Source: SMAG-U1939 sp035763125 (lineage in GTDB: Bacteria > Chloroflexota > Ktedonobacteria > Ktedonobacterales > JADMIN01). Taken from it: a stretch of DNA of 29,281 nt. The DNA lies in the NCBI GenBank assembly GCA_035763125.1, contig DASUBU010000061.1, forward strand, positions 1-29,281. The letters run 5' to 3'. Under the pieces are notes generated by a model. It did no database searches. It had not been told where the DNA came from and saw only the letters and a list, made by a program, of their open reading frames with translations. A program made the position numbers and the translations under genes. The first letter of the stretch is position 1. Each line of letters starts with the position of its first letter. Of the stretch, positions 7,795 to 15,135 are shown piece by piece.

Positions 7795-9174
7795 ATGCAG
7801 CCGTCGCCACATCCACCGGCGCCCGCCCGCTCGCCGCTGCCGGCACTGGCGCCCCAGCCACAACCGTACCCGCAGCCACCCGCACCCGCCATCCCGGTTC
7901 CGGCGCCGCTGGCGGCCGGCACGCTGCTCGCCGGCCGCTACCGCATCGCGGGCTACATCGGCGGCGGCGGCTTCGCGCATATCTACGACGCGCATGACTC
8001 TGTGCTCGGCCACCGGCGCGCGATCAAAGAGGCCTTCGCCCAGGATCCCCATACGCGCCGCCAGTTTCAGCTCGAGGCCGAGTTTCTCCTCAACGCACGC
8101 CACCCCAACCTGGTACGCGGCTACGCCGTCTTCGAGCAGGGCGGCCGGTTCTATCTCGCGATGGACTACGTGGACGGCGCCACGGTCGAAGAGCTCGCAA
8201 TCCAGCATATCCACACCACCGGCCAGCCGCTGCCCGAGGCGCGTGTGCTCGAGTGGATGCTGCCGATCTGCGATGCCGCGCGCAAGCTGCATGCCCAGCC
8301 GGTGCCGATCATCCATCGCGACATCAAGCCGGCAAACATCAAGCTGACGCATGAGGGCGTGCCTATGCTGATTGATCTGGGCCTTGCCAAGCTCTACGCC
8401 AACGGCACCCGGACGATCGGCGCGGCGCTGGCCTTTACCCCCGGCTATGCACCACCCGAGCAATATCAGGCATCCGGTGCCACCGACCAGCGCACCGACG
8501 TCTATGCACTGGGCGCCACGCTCTACTTCCTGCTGACCGGCTACCAGCCAACCGAAGCGCCCGCGCGGCTGAGCGCCCGCGCCCTGCCGCCGCCACGCAC
8601 GCTCAATCCGCTGGTCAGCCCGGCGACGGAGGCCGCCGTTATGCGCTCGATGGCACTCGATCCGGCCCGGCGCCCGCAGACCGCTGCCGCGCTAATGGCC
8701 GAGCTGCGTGCCGCCCGTGCGGAGCTTGATCTCCAGTTATCCACCATTGAAGCCGCGCCGCGTCCGGCGCTCGCCAGGCTCTCCGCCGCGCCCGCGCACG
8801 CCGCCAACCTCGCCAATCCCGCGGCGGACGCCTCGGCAGCCCAGCACCCCTATGGCCCGCGTGTGGCGGCCCTACTGGGCATCCCGGCGGCCGTCTCGCG
8901 GCTGCTGGCCGCACGCACCCCCGCCGAGTCAGGCGAGGCGCAGACGGCGATCGTGTCGCTGCTGGCAGCGGTTATGTTCACGCTGAGCGCGCTCGCCGTC
9001 GTGTGGGGCTGGACGCTGGTGCTGGACGTGCCGGGCCTGGCGCTCGCCGCGCTCAGCCGCACCCGCTGGACGCCGCGCACGCCCACCGATCTGAAGGCGA
9101 TCACCGTCTTCTCAGGCTTTCTGTGCCTCCTTTGGCCAGCGCTGTGGTTCGTCTTCCATCTACTCCACGGCTAG
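7795..9174 (+). CDS. membrane-anchored Ser/Thr protein kinase (PknB-like kinase domain)
   Basis: A 459-residue protein. It has a Pro/Ala-rich N-terminus (1-45) and a Hanks-type kinase domain (about 49-320). A degenerate linker follows, then two hydrophobic segments near the C-terminus (about 385-410 and 430-458) that should anchor it in the membrane. Visible catalytic elements are the glycine loop IGGGGFAHIY (55-64), the lysine in AIKEA (K78), HRDIKPAN (174-181, catalytic D176), DLG at 194-196 in place of the usual DFG, and APPE (219-222). No extracytoplasmic sensor domain (PASTA, NHL or similar) is present. The ATG at 7795 is chosen over a GTG at 7753 because GGGGAGAGGGA lies about 10 bases in front. 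Its targets are unknown; neighbours give no clear substrate. Confidence 0.9.
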   Translation: MQPSPHPPAPARSPLPALAPQPQPYPQPPAPAIPVPAPLAAGTLLAGRYRIAGYIGGGGFAHIYDAHDSVLGHRRAIKEAFAQDPHTRRQFQLEAEFLLNARHPNLVRGYAVFEQGGRFYLAMDYVDGATVEELAIQHIHTTGQPLPEARVLEWMLPICDAARKLHAQPVPIIHRDIKPANIKLTHEGVPMLIDLGLAKLYANGTRTIGAALAFTPGYAPPEQYQASGATDQRTDVYALGATLYFLLTGYQPTEAPARLSARALPPPRTLNPLVSPATEAAVMRSMALDPARRPQTAAALMAELRAARAELDLQLSTIEAAPRPALARLSAAPAHAANLANPAADASAAQHPYGPRVAALLGIPAAVSRLLAARTPAESGEAQTAIVSLLAAVMFTLSALAVVWGWTLVLDVPGLALAALSRTRWTPRTPTDLKAITVFSGFLCLLWPALWFVFHLLHG

Positions 9175-9368
9175 GGTAGGTGAGCGGTGCTGTAGCGCCC
9201 GACAGCATGACCCAGTACCAATACCCGCACACCAGCCGGTTCGTCCGCGGCGAGACGCCCTCGCTCGCCCACTGCCGCGGTATCCGTGGCGAAGCTGGCT
9301 GCCATCGCCTGAAATGCCGCCTCCCATGCCACACCTGGCGAGGCCAGCCGCGCCCGCTCGCTGTCCAC
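9171..9368 (-). CDS. possible small ORF, or remnant (65 aa)
   Basis: A GTG-initiated frame lies in the otherwise gene-free gap and its stop overlaps the end of the kinase gene by a few bases. The translation has a plausible helical stretch (WEAAFQAMAASF) and mixed, protein-like composition, but matches no family I recognise. A GAGGAGG run lies about 12 bases before the start. It could be chance, or a fragment of a decayed gene. Confidence 0.2.
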   Translation of the reverse strand: MDSERARLASPGVAWEAAFQAMAASFATDTAAVGERGRLAADEPAGVRVLVLGHAVGRYSTAHLP

Positions 9369-9675
9369 GCATCGGCGCCCCCCTCCTCGCCCACTGGACG
9401 TCGCCGGCCGCTCGCGAGGCGCCGCCGATCATTGCTCGCGGTCACTGGCGGTCACTTGCCGTGAGCGCACGCCCGACAGTAACGTATTCCCAGCAGGGTG
9501 TCATGTGCAACGCGGCGAGAGAAATTACACTCCGCTTGCACAAGAGACGGTTCCCTGGTATAGTGGGCACAGTCATTCCCCTGGTTCTCGCGCCGATGCG
9601 CACGTCTCGCGGGCGAGCGATGCCTGCGGCATAGTAGGCTGCCGATGTCGGCATGCTGATTAGGAGGAGTTCCAC
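9175..9675. other. 501-bp intergenic region
   Basis: Apart from the doubtful 65-aa frame on the (-) strand at its left end, no supported gene is visible. The right third is less GC-rich than the coding sequence around it and holds the promoter of the ABC-importer genes (9536-9564). No RNA gene or terminator was recognised. Confidence 0.6.
9536..9564 (+). promoter_or_regulatory. sigma-70-type promoter for the BMP-family ABC importer
   Basis: TTGCAC at 9536-9541, a 17-base spacer, and TATAGT at 9559-9564 (five of six matches to the -10 consensus). The predicted leader to the ATG at 9676 is about 105 bases. Confidence 0.6.
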
Positions 9676-10725
9676 ATGACCCGAACGCGTACCCGCTTCC
9701 TGGTCATCACCTCACTGCTCCTGCTCCTCGTCCCCGCTCTCGCGGCTTGTGGCACCACGACCACCACCGGCGGCGGCACGACGACGAAGCAGTTCAAGGT
9801 GGGACTGGTGACCGACACCGGCGGCCTCAACGACAAGAGCTTCAACCACCTGGCGGACGTTGGCCTGGAGAATGCCAAGTCGCAGCTCGGTATCAAGGGC
9901 GACGTCAAGGAGTCGCACAGCGACACCGATTACGTCCCCAACCTGACCGGCTTCGCCTCGCAAGGCTATGACCTGGTGATCGCGGTCGGCTTCCTGATGG
10001 CCACTACGGTGGGGACGGTCTCGCAGCAGTTCCCCAACACGAAATTCGCGCTGATTGACGCCGAGCCTTCCGATGCCCAGGGCAACCCGGTGCCGCGCAG
10101 CAACGTCGTCTCGCTGCTCTTCAAGGAGCAAGAGGCCGGCGCGCTGGTGGGCACGATCGCCGGCATGCTCGAGAAGCAGGGCAAGACGAAGCTGGGCAAG
10201 AACACGATCAGCGCGGTCGGCGGCATCAGCATTCCGCCCGTCAACCACTACATCGCCGGCTACAAGTGGGCCGCGCAGAAGGAAGACCCCGGCGTCAAGG
10301 TGCTGGTGGGCTACTCCAACGACTTCACCGATCCAACCAAGTGCGCGGGTGTCGCCAACAGCCAGATCGCATCCGGCTCGGACGTCGTCTTCCAGGTCGC
10401 CGGTGGCTGCGGCAACGGCGCATTGCAGGCGGCAGGCCAGAAGGGCGTCTTTAGCATCGGCGTGGACAGCGACCAGAAGGCCGTGGACGCGTCGGTGATC
10501 GCCAGCGCGGTCAAGCGCGTGGACGTGGCGACATTCACCGCCATCAAGGATGTCGTCAACGGCACCTTCAAGTCCGGCGACGACGTCTTCAGCCTGGCCA
10601 ACGACGGCGTTGGCTTCGCGCCAGGCAATCTCACCCTTCCGGCCGACATCCAGGCTGAGGTCGACAAGATGACCGCCGACATCAAGTCTGGGGCGGCCAC
10701 GGTTCCTGACACGATTCCAGCGTAG
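9676..10725 (+). CDS. BMP/Med-family substrate-binding lipoprotein of a nucleoside-type ABC importer
   Basis: A 349-residue lipoprotein. A short basic N-terminus and hydrophobic core lead to the lipobox LAAC with Cys25 as the lipidation site, then a Thr/Gly-rich linker. The mature protein has features of the Bmp/Med (PnrA-like) family: VGLVTDTGGLNDKSFN near the start, FALIDAEPSD and GVDSDQKAVD further on. Members of this family bind purine nucleosides in characterised systems (Treponema PnrA, Bacillus NupN), so a nucleoside ligand is likely but not shown. A strong AGGAGG lies 8 bases before the ATG. It is the first gene of the importer cluster and is followed by a terminator-like hairpin at 10775-10799, which would favour more binding protein than permease. 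Confidence 0.93.
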   Translation: MTRTRTRFLVITSLLLLLVPALAACGTTTTTGGGTTTKQFKVGLVTDTGGLNDKSFNHLADVGLENAKSQLGIKGDVKESHSDTDYVPNLTGFASQGYDLVIAVGFLMATTVGTVSQQFPNTKFALIDAEPSDAQGNPVPRSNVVSLLFKEQEAGALVGTIAGMLEKQGKTKLGKNTISAVGGISIPPVNHYIAGYKWAAQKEDPGVKVLVGYSNDFTDPTKCAGVANSQIASGSDVVFQVAGGCGNGALQAAGQKGVFSIGVDSDQKAVDASVIASAVKRVDVATFTAIKDVVNGTFKSGDDVFSLANDGVGFAPGNLTLPADIQAEVDKMTADIKSGAATVPDTIPA

Positions 10726-10774
10726 GTCACTTGACGACGGCACGCGATTCCGCTTATTGTGCGGGGGAGCGTGG

Positions 10775-10802
10775 GGCGGGCGCCTCGGCGGCGCCCGCCT
10801 TT
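10775..10802 (+). terminator. attenuator / intrinsic terminator-like hairpin
   Basis: A perfect 10-bp GC stem, GGCGGGCGCC (10775-10784) and GGCGCCCGCC (10790-10799), with a 5-base loop, is followed by TTTGTCT. The short T-run suggests partial termination between the binding-protein gene and the first permease gene, or a structure that stabilises the upstream transcript. Confidence 0.7.
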
Positions 10803-10842
10803 GTCTACCCGTACCATCCCCACCCCAAGGGAGGGCGAGGCT

Positions 10843-12111
10843 ATGGCCGTGCCAGCCACTCCAACCAAGGAGCGTCAACCCGTTCTGCCGCCGGCCGTGA
10901 GCCGCCGTCTCGCGCAGATCGGTCGCAGTGTCGGTCTGCCACTGGGCTCCATCGTCTTCGCCTTTATCGTCGGCGCGATCGTAGTGGTGATCTCCGGTGG
11001 TGACCCCATTCGCGCCTATCAGGCCTTGCTCTGCGGCGGCTTTGGTCTGGCCTGCTCGGGTACCATCTATCCCGCGTTCCAGATCTCGTCGACCATTGTG
11101 AAGGCGATTCCGCTCGTGCTGACCGGCATCTCCGTCGCCATCGCCTTCAAAGCCGGCCTCTTCAACATCGGAGCCGAGGGCCAGCTCGTCGTCGGCGCCA
11201 TCGCCACCACGCTCGTCGGCATCCGCTTCGCCGATCTCCCGCCCATCCTGCTCGTCACCCTCGTGCTGATCGCGGGGGCGCTGGCTGGCGCCATCTGGGG
11301 CGGCATCGTGGGCGTCCTCAAGGCCTACACCGGCGCGCACGAAGTCGTGACCACCATCATGCTCAACTACGTCGCGATCTACCTGGCGGAGTTCCTGGTC
11401 ACCGGTGGACCCCTCTCGCTCAAGACCGCCGGCGGCAATCCGCGCTCGCCTGCCATCGGCAGTAACGCCATTCTCCCGCCACTGATCCCCGCCGACAGCA
11501 CCTTCTTCGGCCTGCCGGGGAGCGTCTATCAGTTGAGCATTGCCCTGTTCGTCGCCATCGCCGCGGTCGTCGTCTTTTGGTTTCTGCTCAAGCGCACGAC
11601 CCTGGGCTACGAGATTACGGCGGTTGGCCAGAGCCAGCGAGCCGCACGCTACGGCGGCATCAGCGTCCGGCGCACGATCATCGTCACGATGCTCATCGCC
11701 GGCGCCTTCGCCGGCCTGGCCGGCTCGATCCGCATCGCCGGCACGTCGGTCCAGCCGTACCTCACCAACAGCTTCCTCACCGATACGACCGGCTTCGATG
11801 CCATCACGGTCTCGCTGCTCGGCTTGAACGGCCCCATCGGGGTCGCGCTCGGTGCGCTGCTGGTGGGCGGCTTGCAGATCGGCGCGCCGGTGATGCAGAG
11901 CGACGCCGGCATCGATGGCAACCTGGTCTACGTGCTGCAGGCGCTGATCCTCTTCGCCATCGCCGCGAACTTCCTGCGCGCGCTGATGCTTCGCTTGCCG
12001 GCGCCCCGCAACGCGCAGCCTTCGCAGAGCAGCGTCGAGCCGGGGGTCGGCGCCTATGCCACCGATGTCGAGCCAGCGGCGGCGTCAACCGAAGTCCGTG
12101 AGGGCACCTGA
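10843..12111 (+). CDS. ABC transporter permease (nucleoside-type, NupP/YufP-like)
   Basis: A 422-residue polytopic membrane protein of the branched-chain-amino-acid/ribose permease superfamily, subgroup paired with BMP binding proteins. Hydrophobic segments run from about residue 25 to 385. A characteristic stretch is GLFNIGAEGQLVVGAIA (about 104-120), and the cytoplasmic coupling loop contains VGQSQRAARYGGI (about 262-274), typical of this permease pair. The C-terminal 40 residues are polar. The ATG at 10843 is chosen because GGGAGGGCGAGG lies just ahead; the frame is open upstream, but that part crosses the terminator hairpin and is not protein-like. The next gene starts 18 bases downstream, so both permeases form one translation unit. 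Confidence 0.92.
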   Translation: MAVPATPTKERQPVLPPAVSRRLAQIGRSVGLPLGSIVFAFIVGAIVVVISGGDPIRAYQALLCGGFGLACSGTIYPAFQISSTIVKAIPLVLTGISVAIAFKAGLFNIGAEGQLVVGAIATTLVGIRFADLPPILLVTLVLIAGALAGAIWGGIVGVLKAYTGAHEVVTTIMLNYVAIYLAEFLVTGGPLSLKTAGGNPRSPAIGSNAILPPLIPADSTFFGLPGSVYQLSIALFVAIAAVVVFWFLLKRTTLGYEITAVGQSQRAARYGGISVRRTIIVTMLIAGAFAGLAGSIRIAGTSVQPYLTNSFLTDTTGFDAITVSLLGLNGPIGVALGALLVGGLQIGAPVMQSDAGIDGNLVYVLQALILFAIAANFLRALMLRLPAPRNAQPSQSSVEPGVGAYATDVEPAAASTEVREGT

Positions 12112-12129
12112 GCACGAGGGGTGGACCGC

Positions 12130-13080
12130 ATGAACGTCATCACCAGCATTCTGCACCTGCTCCTCACCGGCGACTTCTGGCAGAGCACGCTCAAGTATAG
12201 CGTTCTGCTGCTGCTGCCGGCCCTAGGGGGTGTGATCTCAGAGCGCAGTGGTGTGGTCAACATCGCGATGGAAGGCATGATGCTGACCGGCGCCTTCTTC
12301 GCCGTCGTCTTCGATCTGGCCTGGCATAACCCCTGGCTGGCGACCCTCGCAGCAGTGATCACCGGTGGGCTGATAGCGCTGATTCACGCCGTCGTCTCGA
12401 TCCGCTTCAAGGCCGACCAGATCATCAGCGGCATCGCCATCAACATCCTGGCCGCCGGTATGACGGTCTTCCTGATGAACCGCTTCTATGGTTTGCAGGG
12501 GATTGACCGCATCAGCAGCAGCGAGGCGCTCCCCGTCATCCGCATCCCGCTGCTGAGCGATATTCCCTTCATCGGCCAGGTCTTCTTCGATCAGAACGTC
12601 ATCGTCTACGTGGCAATCATCCTGCTCTTTGTCATCAATTTCACGCTCTTCCGCACCAAGCTCGGGCTGCGCGTTCGTGCGGTGGGCGAGCACCCGCAGG
12701 CCGCCGATACCGCGGGCATCAACGTCTACATCATCCGCTACGGCGCGGTGATCGCCAGCGGCCTGCTCTCGGCGCTGGCCGGCGCATTCCTCTCCATCGG
12801 CATCAGCAACATCTTCGTGCCCAATATGACCGCCGGCCGCGGCTACATTGCCCTGGCCGCCATGATCTTCGGCAAATGGACGCCCTACGGGGCCCTGTTC
12901 TCGTGCCTGATCTTCGGCGCCGGGCAGGCACTCTTCGATTACAACTCGACCCTGCCGGTCTCGTCGTATTTCATTCAGATGGTGCCCTACCTGCTGACGT
13001 TGGTCGTGCTGGCCGGGTTCGTCGGCAAGAGCGTGCCGCCGGCAGCCGATGGCATCCCCTACGAGCCAGGGGGCGAGTGA
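12130..13080 (+). CDS. ABC transporter permease (nucleoside-type, NupQ/YufQ-like)
   Basis: A 316-residue polytopic membrane protein and partner of the preceding permease. The family motif GGVISERSGVVNIAMEGMML (about 34-53) is clear, as is the coupling-loop stretch VRAVGEHPQAADTAGI (about 182-197). Roughly eight hydrophobic segments are present. ATG at 12130 is preferred, with GAGGGG 8 bases in front; the in-frame GTG at 12121 overlaps that site. In known importers of this type the two permeases form a heterodimer energised by one double-domain ATPase; the matching ATPase here is the gene at 13480. Confidence 0.92.
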   Translation: MNVITSILHLLLTGDFWQSTLKYSVLLLLPALGGVISERSGVVNIAMEGMMLTGAFFAVVFDLAWHNPWLATLAAVITGGLIALIHAVVSIRFKADQIISGIAINILAAGMTVFLMNRFYGLQGIDRISSSEALPVIRIPLLSDIPFIGQVFFDQNVIVYVAIILLFVINFTLFRTKLGLRVRAVGEHPQAADTAGINVYIIRYGAVIASGLLSALAGAFLSIGISNIFVPNMTAGRGYIALAAMIFGKWTPYGALFSCLIFGAGQALFDYNSTLPVSSYFIQMVPYLLTLVVLAGFVGKSVPPAADGIPYEPGGE

Positions 13081-13268
13081 TACGCTGCCACGGTTCGTGC
13101 CTTGAACTGGCTAGAGAAAGGACGGGAGCGCGCGACGGCGAGAGCGCAACGACATCGCTGCAGTAGAAGCCTGCCAGCGCCGAGGCGATAGCCCAGGCGC
13201 ATTCCATAGAAATTGTGGCGCGGGGACTGCCACCTGCAGATGGCAGAGGAAGCGCCACCCCCTTTTCA

Positions 13269-13277
13269 TGCTATACT
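13269..13277 (+). promoter_or_regulatory. extended -10 promoter element (first copy)
   Basis: TGCTATACT fits an extended -10 (TG-n-TATACT). No good -35 hexamer lies at the usual distance. The 12-base block around it recurs exactly at 13354-13365, 84 bp downstream. Transcription from here would give a leader of about 200 bases before the ATPase gene. Confidence 0.45.
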
Positions 13278-13353
13278 GTCTGTATGCGTAAGGCACACTA
13301 GCTTGATTGGCTGGTGAAACGGCTTCCAAACGCATCCGGCGCTTAGAAACCCG

Positions 13354-13365
13354 GCTATACTGTCT
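13354..13365 (+). promoter_or_regulatory. second copy of the GCTATACTGTCT block
   Basis: Exact repeat of 13270-13281, again containing TATACT (13356-13361) as a possible -10. The two blocks may be tandem promoters or binding sites for one factor on the same helical face (84 bp is eight turns). Confidence 0.4.
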
Positions 13366-13407
13366 TACGGGGCAGTGGGCCGCCCGTCAGTCGGCCCCGA
13401 AGCTCGG

Positions 13408-13426
13408 ACTCCGATCTGATCGGAGT
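13408..13426. promoter_or_regulatory. perfect inverted repeat (operator or RNA hairpin)
   Basis: ACTCCGATC-T-GATCGGAGT: nine-base arms around a single central T. As RNA it would fold as an 8-bp stem with a 3-base loop. As DNA it has the symmetry of a dimeric repressor site. It lies downstream of both possible -10 boxes and 54 bp before the ATPase start. Confidence 0.55.
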
Positions 13427-13479
13427 TGCGGGCAAGCCGCTCCCGCAAGGCGAGCGGTCACTGACACGAGGGATAGGCG

Positions 13480-15057
13480 ATGAGCACCGAAGTCCAGGAA
13501 CAGAGCGCGATCCCCGGCGGGGGCGCAGCGCCGCATGCCGTCGAGATGCGCGACGTCACCAAGACGTGGCCGGGCGTAGTTGCCAACGACCGCGTCACGT
13601 TTGCCGTTCGGCGCGGCGAGATTCACGCGCTGATTGGCGAGAACGGCGCCGGCAAGACGACCCTGATGAATATCCTCTACGGCTTGCTGCGGCCAGACTC
13701 TGGTACGATTGCCATCAATGGTGCGCCTGCCCAGATTCACGGCCCGCGTGACGCCATCGGGCTGGGCATTGGCATGGTCCACCAGCATTTCATGCTGATT
13801 CCGGTGATGACGGTCGGCGAGAATATCGTGCTGGGTCGCGAGCCGACCACGACCGGCGGCGTCTATGATCGCGCCACCGTCACGGGCGAGATCCGCCAAC
13901 TCTCGGAGCGCTACGGCCTCGCCATCGAGCCCAATGCCATTGTCGGCGAGCTGCCGGTCGGCCTGCAGCAGCGGGTGGAGATCCTCAAGGTGCTCTACCG
14001 CGGCGCCGATATTCTAATCCTCGACGAGCCGACGGGTGTCCTCACGCCGCAAGAGACCACCGAGCTGTTCCGGGTGCTGCGCGGACTCAAGGCGCAGGGC
14101 AAGACGATCATCTTCATCTCGCACAAGCTGCAAGAGGTGCTGGCCATCTCGGATCGCGTGACGGTGCTGCGTCGCGGCAAGGTCGTCGGCACCGTCGAGA
14201 CGGCCGCCACCAGCGAGGAAGAGCTAGCCCGCATGATGGTGGGTCGCACGGTGCTGCTGCGGGTCGAGAAAGCGCCCGCCAGGCCCGGGCAGGTCGCGCT
14301 GCGGGTCGAGCATCTGGCCGTCAACAACGAGCAGGAGCTGCCAGCCGTGCGCGATGTCTCGTTTGAGCTGCACCGCGGCGAGATTCTGGGCATCGCGGGG
14401 GTCGAGGGCAACGGCCAGAGCGAGCTGATCGCGGCGCTGGCAGGCACGCTGCCAGTGCAGAGCGGCCATGTATGGGTGGGCGAGACCGAGGTGACGAATG
14501 CTAACGCGCATCTCACCCGCAAAGCCGGCATGGGGCACATCCCTGAGGATCGCCGCGGGACGGGCCTGATTCTGAACTACTCAGTCGCCGACAATCTGAT
14601 CTTCGGCCGCCAGCGCGAGCCGCGCTTCTCGTGGCGCGGGTTCGTTCTCAAGCTGGCCGACATCCTGGCATGGGCGCGACAGCTGATCGCTCAGTTCGAC
14701 GTGCGCACGCCCTCCACCGAGACGCCCGTCCGGGCGCTCTCCGGCGGCAACCAGCAGAAGGTGATCGTGGCGCGCGAGCTGGGCAGCGAGCCCCACGTGC
14801 TGCTGGCGTCACAGCCCACCCGCGGCGTGGATATCGGCGCCATCGAGTTCATTCACCGCCAACTCATCGCTCAGCGCGACGCTGGGGCGGCTATCCTGCT
14901 TGTCTCGGCAGAGCTGGAGGAGGTGCGCTCGCTCTCCGATCGCATCGCGGTGATGTACGAGGGCCGCATCGTCAGCTTCGAGTCGCCCGATACCTCTGAG
15001 GAGCGCCTGGGCCTGCTGATGACCGGCGGCGGTCAGAAGCGCGAGCAATCCGCGTAA
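13480..15057 (+). CDS. ABC transporter ATP-binding protein, double NBD (NupO/YufO-like)
   Basis: A 525-residue fusion of two nucleotide-binding domains, as usual for nucleoside and ribose importers. Domain 1 has Walker A GENGAGKT (53-60), the variant signature VGLQQRVEILK before ILILDEPTGVLTP (Walker B, about 178-190) and an ISHK switch histidine. Domain 2 has the degenerate Walker A GVEGNGQSE lacking lysine, the canonical LSGGNQQK signature, and a SQPTRGVD segment where the catalytic Walker B acidic residues are lost. This asymmetry is normal for the family and leaves one hydrolytic site. The start is backed by GAGGGATAGG a few bases ahead. It should energise the permeases encoded at 10843-13080, but it sits after them and after a 399-bp gap, whereas in Bacillus nup genes the ATPase follows the binding protein. 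Confidence 0.93.
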   Translation: MSTEVQEQSAIPGGGAAPHAVEMRDVTKTWPGVVANDRVTFAVRRGEIHALIGENGAGKTTLMNILYGLLRPDSGTIAINGAPAQIHGPRDAIGLGIGMVHQHFMLIPVMTVGENIVLGREPTTTGGVYDRATVTGEIRQLSERYGLAIEPNAIVGELPVGLQQRVEILKVLYRGADILILDEPTGVLTPQETTELFRVLRGLKAQGKTIIFISHKLQEVLAISDRVTVLRRGKVVGTVETAATSEEELARMMVGRTVLLRVEKAPARPGQVALRVEHLAVNNEQELPAVRDVSFELHRGEILGIAGVEGNGQSELIAALAGTLPVQSGHVWVGETEVTNANAHLTRKAGMGHIPEDRRGTGLILNYSVADNLIFGRQREPRFSWRGFVLKLADILAWARQLIAQFDVRTPSTETPVRALSGGNQQKVIVARELGSEPHVLLASQPTRGVDIGAIEFIHRQLIAQRDAGAAILLVSAELEEVRSLSDRIAVMYEGRIVSFESPDTSEERLGLLMTGGGQKREQSA

Positions 15058-15135
15058 GGTGCTACGCACACCGGAAATGGGCTCGCAGGTGCTACCATGT
15101 CTGCATGGAGCGCACATGTGGTAGGAGCGAGCGCC

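Larger units (their letters stand above)
13081..13479. other. 399-bp structured gap between permease and ATPase genes
   Basis: No supported reading frame. It contains an imperfect GC hairpin (13177-13200), two identical 12-base blocks GCTATACTGTCT (13270-13281 and 13354-13365), a perfect inverted repeat (13408-13426) and further small GC stems up to the ATPase ribosome binding site. It therefore looks like a promoter region plus a structured 5' leader. No known riboswitch consensus was recognised. Confidence 0.6.

Noticed and set aside
9712..11340. 542-codon (-) frame opposite the binding-protein and permease genes
   Set aside because: Asp/Gly/Arg/Ala-rich antisense translation without motifs; the (+) genes here have signal peptide, lipobox and family signatures.
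13081..13479. Possible purine riboswitch or tRNA in the gap before the ABC ATPase
   Set aside because: No purine-aptamer core and no T-loop or acceptor-stem pattern; only generic hairpins and possible promoters are visible.
15058..15095. GGTGCTAC repeated twice, 30 bp apart, between the ABC ATPase and CHAP gene
   Set aside because: Only two short copies and no further context; likely chance.
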